Source: Bacteroidota bacterium
GTDB taxonomy: Bacteria; Bacteroidota; Bacteroidia; Chitinophagales; Chitinophagaceae
Direction: 5' to 3'
DNA length: 64,000 nucleotides
Assembly (NCBI GenBank): GCA_947476145.1
Contig: CANJPH010000003.1
Span: 1 to 64,000, forward strand
Position numbers and translations under genes: made by a program. Positions 26,450-35,372 of this stretch are shown piece by piece. How positions within the stretch are numbered: the stretch's first letter is position 1; every line of letters begins with the position of its first letter. The notes beneath the pieces are model-generated. The model searched no databases. It saw only the letters and a list, made by a program, of their open reading frames with translations, and was not told the origin of the DNA.

Positions 26450-27421
26450 ATGAAGAAAATCAAATATTTCTTTAATACCCACACCCTCCGATTTGAAAAA
26501 GTAGAGGTTCCCTTACGTGTGCGCCTACTAAAAACCTTTGGATTTGTACTTGCTTCCTTAATCACCGCCATTTTTATTGTACTCCTTATTTTTCAGTACG
26601 TAGATTCTCCCAAGGAAAAACTACTGCGTCAACAAAATGAATCTTACAAAGCTAATTATAGTGTTTTACAGGATCGTGTAAAGCAATTGGAGCTTCAGAT
26701 GGTTGAATTGGAAAACAGAGACAATGACGTATATCGTTCTATTTTTGAAGCAGACCCTATCCCAGATAGTGCAAGGTTAAAACAAATGGAAGCGAAGAAG
26801 GAAATACTTAGTATTCAAAATTTGACGAGTACGGAATTGACCGATAATATGGCAAGTCAGTTGAATCGACTTAGTTTAAGAATTGCTTTTCAAGACAGTT
26901 CTTATGCAGAAATTAATAATATGGTTAAGAATAAAGAGAAATTATTAAAAGCCATTCCAGCCATACAGCCAGTAAGTAATAAGGACTTAAATAGAATTGG
27001 TAGTAGTTTCGGATACAGAACTGATCCTATTTATAAGAATATAAGAATGCACCAAGGCATGGATTTTACAGCGCCATCGGGTACGCCCATTTATGCTACT
27101 GCCGATGGAGTGGTTGAAGCCGCAGGGTTTAGTCCAGATGGATATGGAAATAAAGTAGTGATTAATCATGGGTTTGGTTATCAAACCTTATATGGTCATA
27201 TGATTAAAGTGAATACACAAAGTGGTCAGTCTGTTACCAGGGGTCAAGTAATTGGATACGTAGGAAGTACAGGAAAAAGTACCGGCCCGCATTGTCATTA
27301 TGAAGTAATCAAAAGAGGAACCAAAGTAGATCCCATTTATTATTTCTACAACGATCTTACCCCCGAGCAATTTGATCGCATCTTAAAAGCAGCGGCTAAT
27401 AATAAGCAAAGTTTAGACTAG
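26450..27421 (+). CDS. Membrane-anchored M23 (LytM) peptidoglycan endopeptidase
   Basis: Cuts peptide cross-bridges of the cell wall. 323 residues: short cytoplasmic start, one membrane helix (about 30-50), a coiled coil (about 55-165), then the M23 domain. All zinc and catalytic residues are present: His201 and Asp205 in RMHQGMDF, His250 in LYGHM, and His281 and His283 in GPHCHYEV. It is therefore predicted active, unlike activator forms such as EnvC. The layout fits an elongation or division hydrolase held at the inner membrane. It is the only gene in its transcription unit. Confidence 0.93.
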   Translation: MKKIKYFFNTHTLRFEKVEVPLRVRLLKTFGFVLASLITAIFIVLLIFQYVDSPKEKLLRQQNESYKANYSVLQDRVKQLELQMVELENRDNDVYRSIFEADPIPDSARLKQMEAKKEILSIQNLTSTELTDNMASQLNRLSLRIAFQDSSYAEINNMVKNKEKLLKAIPAIQPVSNKDLNRIGSSFGYRTDPIYKNIRMHQGMDFTAPSGTPIYATADGVVEAAGFSPDGYGNKVVINHGFGYQTLYGHMIKVNTQSGQSVTRGQVIGYVGSTGKSTGPHCHYEVIKRGTKVDPIYYFYNDLTPEQFDRILKAAANNKQSLD

Positions 27422-27431
27422 TAATTATTTA

Positions 27432-27920
27432 TTAACTACTATGGTCGGCAATAATTTTCCAGCCATCCTTCGTGTTTCTTAAAACCAAAGTATATACTCC
27501 ATTAATATCGCCCACTGTTCTTTTTAAATACCATTTCCCAATTACAAAGTAATAATTGCCTCCGAGGGGCTTCATACTAACAATTTCAAAATTCAACTTG
27601 CCCATATGGCTAGCATCGGGGTAGTTTTTTTTATAATTATTCAATGTGTTGTCATAGCCATAAGTGGGTCCTGATTTTCCAATAAATACAAGGCTATCAC
27701 TTTTTAAGTAGCCCGACATAAATGCTTCTAGGTCTCCTTTGTTCCATGCAGTGATTTGATTGTCTAATATGGCTTGAATGGCTTTGATGTTTTCTTTATA
27801 ATCTGATACATCTGATACAATTTCAAAACAATCAATTGGTTTTTGCTGGGTAGTATCGTTGTTTTGAGCACATAAATTTTGTGCAAATAAAATGGCGATA
27901 AATGGTATCATTTTTTTCAT
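27432..27920 (-). CDS. Secreted NTF2-like (SnoaL/DUF4440) protein
   Basis: 162 residues with a signal peptide (MKKMIPFIAILFAQNLCAQ). One NTF2-like cone domain: AIQAILDNQITAWNKGDLEAFMSGY at the start, SLVFIGKSGPTYGYDNTLNNY in the middle, and GVYTLVLRNTKDGWKIIADHSS at the end, the standard pattern of DUF4440 proteins. The function is unknown; such domains bind small ligands or act as ketosteroid-isomerase-like enzymes. I chose the ATG at 27920 over 27983 because only it gives a signal peptide. A near-consensus -7 box (TAACTTTTG, one extra T) lies 20 bases upstream. Confidence 0.82.
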   Translation of the reverse strand: MKKMIPFIAILFAQNLCAQNNDTTQQKPIDCFEIVSDVSDYKENIKAIQAILDNQITAWNKGDLEAFMSGYLKSDSLVFIGKSGPTYGYDNTLNNYKKNYPDASHMGKLNFEIVSMKPLGGNYYFVIGKWYLKRTVGDINGVYTLVLRNTKDGWKIIADHSS

Positions 27921-27981
27921 ATTGCTTAATTGAATTGAACCAAAAGTTAAGATAAATAAATAAATCTCCCTAATTTGTGTC

Positions 27982-28587
27982 ATGTCCTATAAAAAGCATT
28001 TAGCACTTGACCTTAAATTAGCTCCTTTATTAAAGGAAGATGCACATGTATTAAAACGTCGAAAAAACACAGCCATTCGTTTAATGGCGAGTATCATTAG
28101 CCAACAATTAAGCACCAAAGTGGCTAAAATTATTTTTGACCGTTTTATTGCCTTATATGATGGTAAAGAACCGAGTTGTGAGCAAGTATTGGCTACTGAA
28201 TACTTATTATTGAGAAGTATTGGTTTAAGTAACTCAAAAGTGATGTATGTAAAAAATGTAGCCCAGTTTTTTTTGGATCAAAAAATCACGGATAAGCAAT
28301 TGTATAAAATGGAACCTGTAGCAGTGATTGAATTGCTTACTCAGATAAAAGGGGTAGGAAGGTGGACGGTAGAAATGTTACTTATGTTTAGTTTAGGACA
28401 TGAAAATGTTTTTGCAGTGGATGATTTGGGGATTCAGCAGGCCATGATAAAACTGTACCATATTAAGTTTGAAACTAAAAAAGAGTTACAGTTAAAAATG
28501 CTTAAACGAGCAAAAAAATGGACACCCTATAAAACCTATGCATGTTTGCATTTATGGAAATGGAAGGACGCAAAGGCACCGGTCTAG
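27982..28587 (+). CDS. AlkA-type DNA-3-methyladenine glycosylase
   Basis: Base-excision repair glycosylase that removes alkylated purines. 201 residues, an HhH-GPD domain only, without the N-terminal domain of E. coli AlkA. Seen in the sequence are MASIISQQLSTKVAKIIF, RSIGLSNSKVMYVKNVAQ, the helix-hairpin-helix IKGVGRWTVEMLLMF and the catalytic Asp148 in FAVDDLG. There is no 4Fe-4S cysteine cluster, which separates it from the Nth/MutY branch. Short AlkA forms of this size are common in Bacteroidota. It stands divergent from the NTF2-like gene. Confidence 0.92.
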   Translation: MSYKKHLALDLKLAPLLKEDAHVLKRRKNTAIRLMASIISQQLSTKVAKIIFDRFIALYDGKEPSCEQVLATEYLLLRSIGLSNSKVMYVKNVAQFFLDQKITDKQLYKMEPVAVIELLTQIKGVGRWTVEMLLMFSLGHENVFAVDDLGIQQAMIKLYHIKFETKKELQLKMLKRAKKWTPYKTYACLHLWKWKDAKAPV

Positions 28588-28622
28588 CAGGTGTGGTTAA
28601 TTAAAAGTGCTTGCTAAAAGCT

Positions 28623-29384
28623 TTATTTAGTAGGACCATTGTGTTGATAGGTTGGATACTGAATGTCGTGGTAAAATGCATAGGTCCAGTTGTTTGTTAA
28701 ACCTTCATTCCACCATAATTGCCTCCATTCCATAGCCTTTTTCCCATCCCTATCATATTTTGCAACAAACTTAGATTTCATTTGCTGTAACTGAGGTGCT
28801 TCATCTCCTCCAAAGAAAAAAGTAGTATCATTTTCTTTTATCCATGCAACTTGATGATACAAGCTATGTCCAGCGGTTAATTGATAACGAATAAGATTGT
28901 CAATAATGCCTTCATCATTTTCTAACCAAACTACACCGCTAAAATTTTCAAGTATTTGAACCTGCTCCGCTAAATAGGAAGGACTGGCTCCACTGATAGC
29001 CAATTCAAACTCTCTTTTTTGTATATAGTATTTTGCATATGGAAAACTAATAAATCGTTCATTGTGTATTGGATGCATATAGCTAAGTCCACCTGCATGA
29101 TCTTTGTGTAAGTGACTCATAAAAACCTTTGTTACACTGGAAGGGTCAATGCCTATTTGCATAAGATTGTCGTGTAATTGAAGTATCCCTGCATTATTAA
29201 AATAACCCAGGCCGGTATCGAATAATATAATGTCTTGTTCAGTGACCACTACGAAAGGTTGAATTTCTACCAACAAGCTGCCCTTAGGACGATTTTGTAG
29301 ATTTTCACTGGCCGTATCAAAAGGGACAAATACTTTAGTTTGATCAATGGTGAAACTACCTTCTGATAAAGGGTAAATGCGCAT
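28623..29384 (-). CDS. Metallo-beta-lactamase-fold hydrolase
   Basis: 253 residues, cytoplasmic. The zinc motif SHLHKDHAGG (His91, His93, Asp95, His96) and preceding ILFDTGLGYF are intact; a distal His lies in LTAGHSLYHQ and an Asp in FFGGDEAP. The overall layout resembles AHL-lactonase-like and general MBL hydrolases; the substrate is not evident. It is the last gene of the rod-shape operon, 9 bases after rodA. Its nature does not by itself suggest a wall function. Confidence 0.87.
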   Translation of the reverse strand: MRIYPLSEGSFTIDQTKVFVPFDTASENLQNRPKGSLLVEIQPFVVVTEQDIILFDTGLGYFNNAGILQLHDNLMQIGIDPSSVTKVFMSHLHKDHAGGLSYMHPIHNERFISFPYAKYYIQKREFELAISGASPSYLAEQVQILENFSGVVWLENDEGIIDNLIRYQLTAGHSLYHQVAWIKENDTTFFFGGDEAPQLQQMKSKFVAKYDRDGKKAMEWRQLWWNEGLTNNWTYAFYHDIQYPTYQHNGPTK

Positions 29385-29393
29385 ATGAATAAA

Positions 29394-30740
29394 TTAACGA
29401 ATGACCATTTGACGGTCTGCATCTAACCTTAATAAAATAAATACCAACACGGTAAAGGTTAATAAGGAAGAGCCACCGTAACTAATTAATGGCAAGGGGA
29501 TGCCTACAACAGGAAACAATCCAATCGTCATACTTATATTTACTGCGATATGAAAAAAGAATACGCCCACCACGCTGTAAGCATATACCCTGGAAAACGT
29601 ACTTCTTTGTCTTTCGGCAATTCTAATAAGTCTAAATAAGAAAAATAAGTATAAGCATACAAAAGTAAAAGTTCCCACAAAGCCAAAGGCTTCTCCTAAG
29701 GATGTAAAAATAAAATCGGTATTTTGTTCGGGTACATATTTACCTCTTGTTTGCGTTCCTTTTAAAAAGCCTCTACCCCAAAATCCACCCGATCCTATGG
29801 CAATTTTACTTTGCTTTACATTATAATCATCTGGTTTTTTTCCTTTTTTCTTTCCCGCAGTTGCAGCTGATTTCACATTTTGACTACAATCATATTCCTT
29901 ACCAACCATGCTATAAATACGGGTACTTTGGTAGCACTCAAATACATTATTGAAAATATAAGGAACCGCATACCTAACGGTTCCAAAACAAACAGCCCAA
30001 ATTCCAATAATGACAAATATTTTGGTTTTATTACGCTTAAACCTTTTAATCATACTTAAAATAAATAGACCACTTATTACAGAAAGAATAATTGATAATA
30101 CATAAGGTTCTACCAATAATGTTGCTATTACAAGAATGGCAAAGGATAAGGCAACTACTAATATAAGTGGAGGCAATCCTTCACGGTACATTGCAAATAT
30201 AAATGCACTGTATACCAATGCAAGTCCCATCTCGTGTTGCATGATGGAGAGTATGGCGGGTAGGGCAATCATGCCAACCGCTATTAACTGTGATTTAAGT
30301 TTAGTAAAATCGGTTTCGGGCTTAGATATAAATTTGGCAAGTACCAGTGCTGTAAAAATTTTGCATAACTCAGCAGGTTGTAAATTAAATCCCCCTGCAA
30401 TAGGTATCCAGCTATTACTACCATTAATATTTTTTCCAATGACAAATGTGGCCAACATTAATAATATACCACCACCATATAAAAGGTTGGCTAAGGCGGT
30501 AAATATCTTACTGTCTAATAATAAAATAAATATACCAATGAAACTACAAAAAATGGCAAAGTATATTTGCTTGCTATAACTATTTTTCCCAGCTATTAAT
30601 GAGCTACTCCAATTACCATTGGGATTATATTCCACCATAAATATGCATAGTATTCCTATGGCGATCATCACAAAATAAAGAATGATCACCGCCAAGTCGG
30701 TTCCTTTAGAAAAACTATTTTGATTAGGTGTGGTTGCCAT
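29394..30740 (-). CDS. rodA: Rod-shape SEDS glycosyltransferase RodA
   Basis: Polymerises lipid II into glycan strands with PBP2 during cell elongation. 448 residues with about ten to twelve membrane helices. SEDS features visible are GSNSWIPIAGGFNLQPAELCKI, MQHEMGLALVY, and at the C-terminus NISMTIGLFPVVGIPLPLISYGGSS. A soluble loop (about 250-310), longer than in E. coli, carries KSAATAGKKKGKKPDD and AIGSGGFWGRGFLKGTQTRGKY. It overlaps the upstream mrdA by 17 bases. Confidence 0.95.
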   Translation of the reverse strand: MATTPNQNSFSKGTDLAVIILYFVMIAIGILCIFMVEYNPNGNWSSSLIAGKNSYSKQIYFAIFCSFIGIFILLLDSKIFTALANLLYGGGILLMLATFVIGKNINGSNSWIPIAGGFNLQPAELCKIFTALVLAKFISKPETDFTKLKSQLIAVGMIALPAILSIMQHEMGLALVYSAFIFAMYREGLPPLILVVALSFAILVIATLLVEPYVLSIILSVISGLFILSMIKRFKRNKTKIFVIIGIWAVCFGTVRYAVPYIFNNVFECYQSTRIYSMVGKEYDCSQNVKSAATAGKKKGKKPDDYNVKQSKIAIGSGGFWGRGFLKGTQTRGKYVPEQNTDFIFTSLGEAFGFVGTFTFVCLYLFFLFRLIRIAERQRSTFSRVYAYSVVGVFFFHIAVNISMTIGLFPVVGIPLPLISYGGSSLLTFTVLVFILLRLDADRQMVIR

Positions 30741-32853
30741 TTTTAGGACGGGTTATCTTTTTTTTCTTTTTTTGAAGGAGTGCTGCACTATCTTTTTTAA
30801 AGGTATTTGTAACTGGTTTTTTTTGCCCGCTTTTATTTTCGGCGGTATCTATCACTTTTTTAATAGTATCTATTACTTTTGGCTTGGGTTTATAATCCGA
30901 AACCATTTCCATATCCCACACATCACCTAGTTCATCATTTTTATATTCCTCCACTGGGCTTAAACGGATAGTTTTGTTTTTTACATACCAGTCTTTAATG
31001 GATTTTGGCATCAAGTCCACTTTTGACAAATCCTCCGCTTTTTTTACACTCTCTGTAGTAAGGGTGTCATTCAAATATTTTTCCATTAACAAGGTGCTTA
31101 TTGGACCGGCCCAAGTGGCTCCATACCCTGCATTCTCTACCACTACGGCTACTGCCACTCTTGGGTTATCCTTGGGTGCAAAGCAAACAAAAATGGAGTG
31201 ATTCTCACCATGTGGGTTTTGAGCAGTCCCTGTTTTTGCACAATATTCATGCCCAGGTAATTTAACGCTAGCTGCTGTGCCATATACTGTTACATCATGC
31301 ATGCCTTCTTTAATCACCTTAAAAATATCGCTTGATATTTTTGTCACCCCTTGTTTGGTTCTAAATTTTGCCAATTCAATTTTATCTTCTCTATCTTCTT
31401 CTTCAATACTATCCACAAAATGCGGCGTATAATAATATCCATCATTTGCAATCAATGCCATTGAATTCGCTAATTGTAATGGGGTGGCTGTCATTCTATC
31501 TTGACCAATGCCCAATGTTAGCATATAGCAACTATTCCAGGTAGTAGGATTGCCAAAATCTTTATTATAGGCAGCTGTGTCTGGGATATTTGCTTTGTTT
31601 TCACTTGGCAAATCAATACCTAACTTTCTTCCCAATCCAAAACTATTCATGTATTCTTTCCATTTTAAGTATCCATTTTTCGCATTTCCATATTTAGGGT
31701 TGTCAATGGCCATTCTAAATACTTGTAAAAAATAAGAATTACAAGAGTTGGCTAAGGCAACTTGTAAATTCGCAGCGTGTCCCGCACCTGCGTGGGTACA
31801 TTTTCGTGGATCGCCACAATTATTGTATGAGCCAAAACAGTTAAAGCCATAGCTTGGTGTGATTAGTCCTTCATCCAATGCAATTAATGCACCCAATGGT
31901 TTGAATGTGGATCCTGGAGGGTATTGTCCTTTGATGGCGCGATTGTAAATAGGACGCGCTGTATCGGTTAATAAGGAACCAATGGTTTTTCTTCTTTGAT
32001 TTCCTGCTAATAAATTGGGGTTATAGCCAGGACTAGAAGCCATTGCAATCACACCGCCTGTTTTAGAATTTAAAACCACTGCGCTTCCTATTTTATTTTG
32101 TAAAAGTTTTTCAGCCAGTTGCTGTACTTCGACATCCATGGAAGTGTATAAATTTTTTCCGGCCACAGCCAAGGTATCAAATTGTCCTTTTTCAAAGGCG
32201 CCCTGAATCTTTCCTTTATTATCGCGTAAAAATCTTTTTACCCCTCTTTGTCCCATCAGCACATTCTCGTATTGCTTCTCCAATCCGGTCATTCCTGCAT
32301 AGTCACCCATCTCATAGCCATCGGTATCGTGCTTTTGTAAAAAGTTAACATCTACTTCTGCTACATACCCTAGTACGTGTGCAGCTGTGTTGTAGGGATA
32401 ATTTCGGATAGATCTTTCAGATAAAGAGAAGCCTGGAAAGCGATATAAATTTTCGGTTAACTGTGCATAAAGTTCTGGCGAAAGAAAAGGTTCAAACACA
32501 CCCACTTTTACTCTTGTGTTTTTTACAATCACCTCCACCATGCGTTTATTGTACTCTTCTTTGTCAATTTTTAAAATTCCGCAAAGTGCTGCAGTATCTA
32601 CGCCTCTTGCTTCATTGGGGATGACTACCAAATCGTAACTAATGGTATTTTCTAAAAGCGCGCGTTTTTTTCGGTCGTATATAATTCCACGATCTGGATA
32701 AATGATTCTTCTAAATATGGCGTTATTGTCTGCAGCTAATTTGTATTTATTTGAAAAAATTTGCAAACTAATGAGTTGCCCAATGATAATGGTAACGACA
32801 ATACCAATAATTATTTGTATGATACCACCTCTATTTGAATTATACAGTGCCAT
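30724..32853 (-). CDS. mrdA: Penicillin-binding protein 2 (elongation transpeptidase)
   Basis: Class B PBP that cross-links new peptidoglycan with RodA. 709 residues: one membrane helix (about 9-30), a pedestal domain, and the transpeptidase with STFK (Ser315, Lys318), SCN and KTGTAQN. Between STFK and SCN lies a cysteine-rich loop (CFGSYNNCGDPRKCTH), where some PBP2 enzymes bind zinc. The C-terminus carries a lysine- and proline-rich tail of about 90 residues. It follows mreD by 3 bases and overlaps rodA. Confidence 0.95.
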   Translation of the reverse strand: MALYNSNRGGIIQIIIGIVVTIIIGQLISLQIFSNKYKLAADNNAIFRRIIYPDRGIIYDRKKRALLENTISYDLVVIPNEARGVDTAALCGILKIDKEEYNKRMVEVIVKNTRVKVGVFEPFLSPELYAQLTENLYRFPGFSLSERSIRNYPYNTAAHVLGYVAEVDVNFLQKHDTDGYEMGDYAGMTGLEKQYENVLMGQRGVKRFLRDNKGKIQGAFEKGQFDTLAVAGKNLYTSMDVEVQQLAEKLLQNKIGSAVVLNSKTGGVIAMASSPGYNPNLLAGNQRRKTIGSLLTDTARPIYNRAIKGQYPPGSTFKPLGALIALDEGLITPSYGFNCFGSYNNCGDPRKCTHAGAGHAANLQVALANSCNSYFLQVFRMAIDNPKYGNAKNGYLKWKEYMNSFGLGRKLGIDLPSENKANIPDTAAYNKDFGNPTTWNSCYMLTLGIGQDRMTATPLQLANSMALIANDGYYYTPHFVDSIEEEDREDKIELAKFRTKQGVTKISSDIFKVIKEGMHDVTVYGTAASVKLPGHEYCAKTGTAQNPHGENHSIFVCFAPKDNPRVAVAVVVENAGYGATWAGPISTLLMEKYLNDTLTTESVKKAEDLSKVDLMPKSIKDWYVKNKTIRLSPVEEYKNDELGDVWDMEMVSDYKPKPKVIDTIKKVIDTAENKSGQKKPVTNTFKKDSAALLQKKKKKITRPKNGNHT

Positions 32854-32856
32854 GAA

Positions 32857-33378
32857 TTATCTTTTTAGCTTGCGTCGGTTCATAACAAGCTCTACAACAA
32901 AAATAAGTAAGGTGCTTATTAAAGTAGTGAAAATTACCTTGCCAATAAAATAACTAAAACTACCAAACTGTAACCATTCTAATAAGACTAAATAAAAATG
33001 ATGCACAAAAGTAATGATGATTACATAAACAAAGTAGGGAACCCAGCCCATGCTTCCGATACTTGGTTCTTTGGTAATTTCTTCTGAAGTTTCTTGGGCC
33101 AATAATAAATTAAGAATACTGGGTCTGATATACCCTATTAGTGTTCCAGCTGCAGTATGTAACCCTGGTGTATTGGTGAATAGGTCTAAACAGTAACCTA
33201 ATAAAAAACCAAGTATGGTTAAGGTTAATCTACTGGTGCCAAAAGGCAACCATAACAAAAAAATAAAGTATAAATAGGGAGTGATATACTGATGCAAGGG
33301 AGGTATCTCGTTCAATATGATAATTTGTATCAATAGGAACAAGACAAAACGAATGCTATTTTTTAAAATACTATTCAT
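32857..33378 (-). CDS. mreD: Rod-shape-determining protein MreD
   Basis: Small inner-membrane protein of the elongasome. 173 residues with five to six membrane helices (about 8-28, 33-48, 52-72, 76-92, 110-130, 140-165). Sequence conservation in this family is low, so the assignment rests on size, topology, and position between mreC (8-base overlap) and mrdA (3-base gap). Confidence 0.88.
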   Translation of the reverse strand: MNSILKNSIRFVLFLLIQIIILNEIPPLHQYITPYLYFIFLLWLPFGTSRLTLTILGFLLGYCLDLFTNTPGLHTAAGTLIGYIRPSILNLLLAQETSEEITKEPSIGSMGWVPYFVYVIIITFVHHFYLVLLEWLQFGSFSYFIGKVIFTTLISTLLIFVVELVMNRRKLKR

Positions 33379-34225
33379 TGTTTGCCTCCGGTTTTTCTAA
33401 TTCTTTTTGTTCGTCCATTCTTTTATTCTCTACCAAGTATACATATTCTATATTAAAAAAGTTAGTAGCTGCTTTAACGTTTAAGGTTAAAAAATTACTG
33501 GAAGGATCCTTTACAATACTTATTACTTTTCCTATCATTAATTGAGGAGGAAAATTACTAGAGTAGGGGCTTGTTAATACCGTGTCTCCAATTTTAGGAG
33601 CAGCGCTCTTAGAAATATTTTTTAATACCAAAGTGTAGGGATCTGAACCATCCCATTCAATACTACCCGCAATTTTATCTCGCTTAAGCATGGCACTTAC
33701 CTTACTGTTTCTGTGCAGCAAGCTCATTATTTTACTATAATTGTCATTCACTTCTACTACGATACCTACAATACTTCCGTCGGGGTTTATAGCTGCCATA
33801 TCCTTTTTGACGCCTTGTTTGGCACCTCTTTCCACCCAGATATAATTTTTTTGTAGTGTAAATGTATTTCCAACCACTTTTGCAGGGTAGTAATAAAACT
33901 TACGTATTACCTCCATGCTATCTTTCCTTAATACCAGGGTGCCTAATTTTTTACTGGTGTCAATGCTGATAAAATTTTGAGCCAACTGATTTCTTAATGT
34001 AACATTTTCAGCAACTAATTTTGCATTCGTTTCTTTTAAGTCAAAGAAGTACGCCCAATTATTATAATATTGATTTACGTTGCCTGCAACTTGATTGGTC
34101 CATGTTCCAAAAAAAACTTCATGAGATTTGCTATAAGAAGATAGCATGACTAATGACACAATTTGAAGCATCAGAAAAGTAAAAAAAGTAAGATTATGTC
34201 TTATGAACCCAATGATATTCTTCAA
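33371..34225 (-). CDS. mreC: Rod-shape-determining protein MreC
   Basis: Links the MreB filament to the periplasmic wall enzymes. 284 residues: one membrane helix (about 10-30), a coiled coil (about 60-90; LKETNAKLVAENVTLRNQL), and the beta-barrel pair (about 115-270) with VVGNTFTLQKNYIWVERGAKQGVKKDM, DGSIVGIVVEV and RNSKVSAML. It is 14 bases after mreB and overlaps mreD by 8 bases. Confidence 0.95.
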   Translation of the reverse strand: MKNIIGFIRHNLTFFTFLMLQIVSLVMLSSYSKSHEVFFGTWTNQVAGNVNQYYNNWAYFFDLKETNAKLVAENVTLRNQLAQNFISIDTSKKLGTLVLRKDSMEVIRKFYYYPAKVVGNTFTLQKNYIWVERGAKQGVKKDMAAINPDGSIVGIVVEVNDNYSKIMSLLHRNSKVSAMLKRDKIAGSIEWDGSDPYTLVLKNISKSAAPKIGDTVLTSPYSSNFPPQLMIGKVISIVKDPSSNFLTLNVKAATNFFNIEYVYLVENKRMDEQKELEKPEANNE

Positions 34226-34239
34226 GCGTTATATCTTTT

Positions 34240-35265
34240 TTATCTCATGATGAAAGGGAAACGTTGATAGTTTTTCAACGCAATGCCTGTACCACGTACA
34301 ACACTCTTTAATGGATCTTCGGCAACATGTACGGGTAATTTTATTTTTGCACTTAATCTTTTATCAAGACCACGTAACAAAGATCCACCACCTGTTATGT
34401 ATAAACCACGACGATAAATATCAGCAGCTAATTCAGGAGGCGTCGTTTCCAACGCTTTTAAAATAGCCTCTTCAATTTTAAATATACTTTTATCTAAAGC
34501 CTCTGCCACTTCTTGATAAGACACCATAATTTGTTTTGGGATACCTGTTACCAAGTCTCTACCGTTCACTGGCATGTCATCTGGAGGGTTGTCTAAGTCC
34601 TTTAAAGCCGCGCCCACATGGATTTTAATTTGTTCTGCAGTACGCTCACCAATTAATAAACTATGATAACGTCTTAATGCTTCCATGATGTCTGCAGTGA
34701 ATTCATCACCTGCAATACGTATACTTTGATCGCATACAATTCCTGCTAATGCAATTACGGTAATACCCGTTGTACCACCTCCAATATCAATAATCATATT
34801 TCCAACAGGTTCTTCTACATCAATACCAATTCCTAATGCAGCCGCCATCGGTTCATGAATCATATATACTTCTTTTGCGCCTGCTTGTTCCGCACTATCA
34901 CGTACCGCTCTTTTTTCAACTTCAGTAATAGAGGATGGAATACAAATTACCATTCTCCAACTTGGAGGGAACCATGGTTTTTTTGGATAAATCATTTTCA
35001 TCAACTCACGAATCATTAATTCAGCTGCGTTAAAGTCTGCAATTACTCCGTCTTTTAATGGACGCACTGTTTTAATACTTTCGTGTGTTTTTTCATGCAT
35101 TAACAATGCTTTTTTACCAACACCCAAAACTTCCTTCATATTATTTCTATTCAATGCAATAATTGAAGGTTCATTCACAACTACTTCGTCATTGTGAATA
35201 ATTAAAGTATTAGCGGTGCCCAAATCCATCGCAATTTCTTGGGTAAAAAAATTGAATAATCCCAT
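34240..35265 (-). CDS. mreB: Rod-shape-determining protein MreB
   Basis: Bacterial actin that guides wall synthesis in rod-shaped cells. 341 residues. Phosphate loop 1 MDLGTANTLI, phosphate loop 2 DIGGGTTGITVIAL, and the adenosine motif YITGGGSLLRGLD are all present, with VRPLKDGVIADF and HEPMAAALG between. It leads the operon mreB-mreC-mreD-mrdA-rodA-MBL hydrolase. The upstream 107 bases hold a one-mismatch -7 box. Confidence 0.97.
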   Translation of the reverse strand: MGLFNFFTQEIAMDLGTANTLIIHNDEVVVNEPSIIALNRNNMKEVLGVGKKALLMHEKTHESIKTVRPLKDGVIADFNAAELMIRELMKMIYPKKPWFPPSWRMVICIPSSITEVEKRAVRDSAEQAGAKEVYMIHEPMAAALGIGIDVEEPVGNMIIDIGGGTTGITVIALAGIVCDQSIRIAGDEFTADIMEALRRYHSLLIGERTAEQIKIHVGAALKDLDNPPDDMPVNGRDLVTGIPKQIMVSYQEVAEALDKSIFKIEEAILKALETTPPELAADIYRRGLYITGGGSLLRGLDKRLSAKIKLPVHVAEDPLKSVVRGTGIALKNYQRFPFIMR

Positions 35266-35302
35266 TATCTGTATGCTTTTTTAAAGGTCTAATTGAATGT
35301 AG

Positions 35303-35310
35303 CAAAATTC
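35303..35310 (-). promoter_or_regulatory. Possible -7 box GAATTTTG for the mre operon
   Basis: One mismatch to TAnnTTTG on the minus strand, 37 bases before the mreB ATG. No exact match lies in this gap. Confidence 0.3.
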
Positions 35311-35372
35311 ACTTAAAATACTTGAACTACAAAGCTTTTTAAGAAATGTGTAAGAATATTTTTTTGGAAAAA

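Noticed and set aside
30136..30579. Open frame of 147 codons on the plus strand inside rodA
   Set aside because: Antisense to the conserved SEDS helices; no start signal or family likeness.
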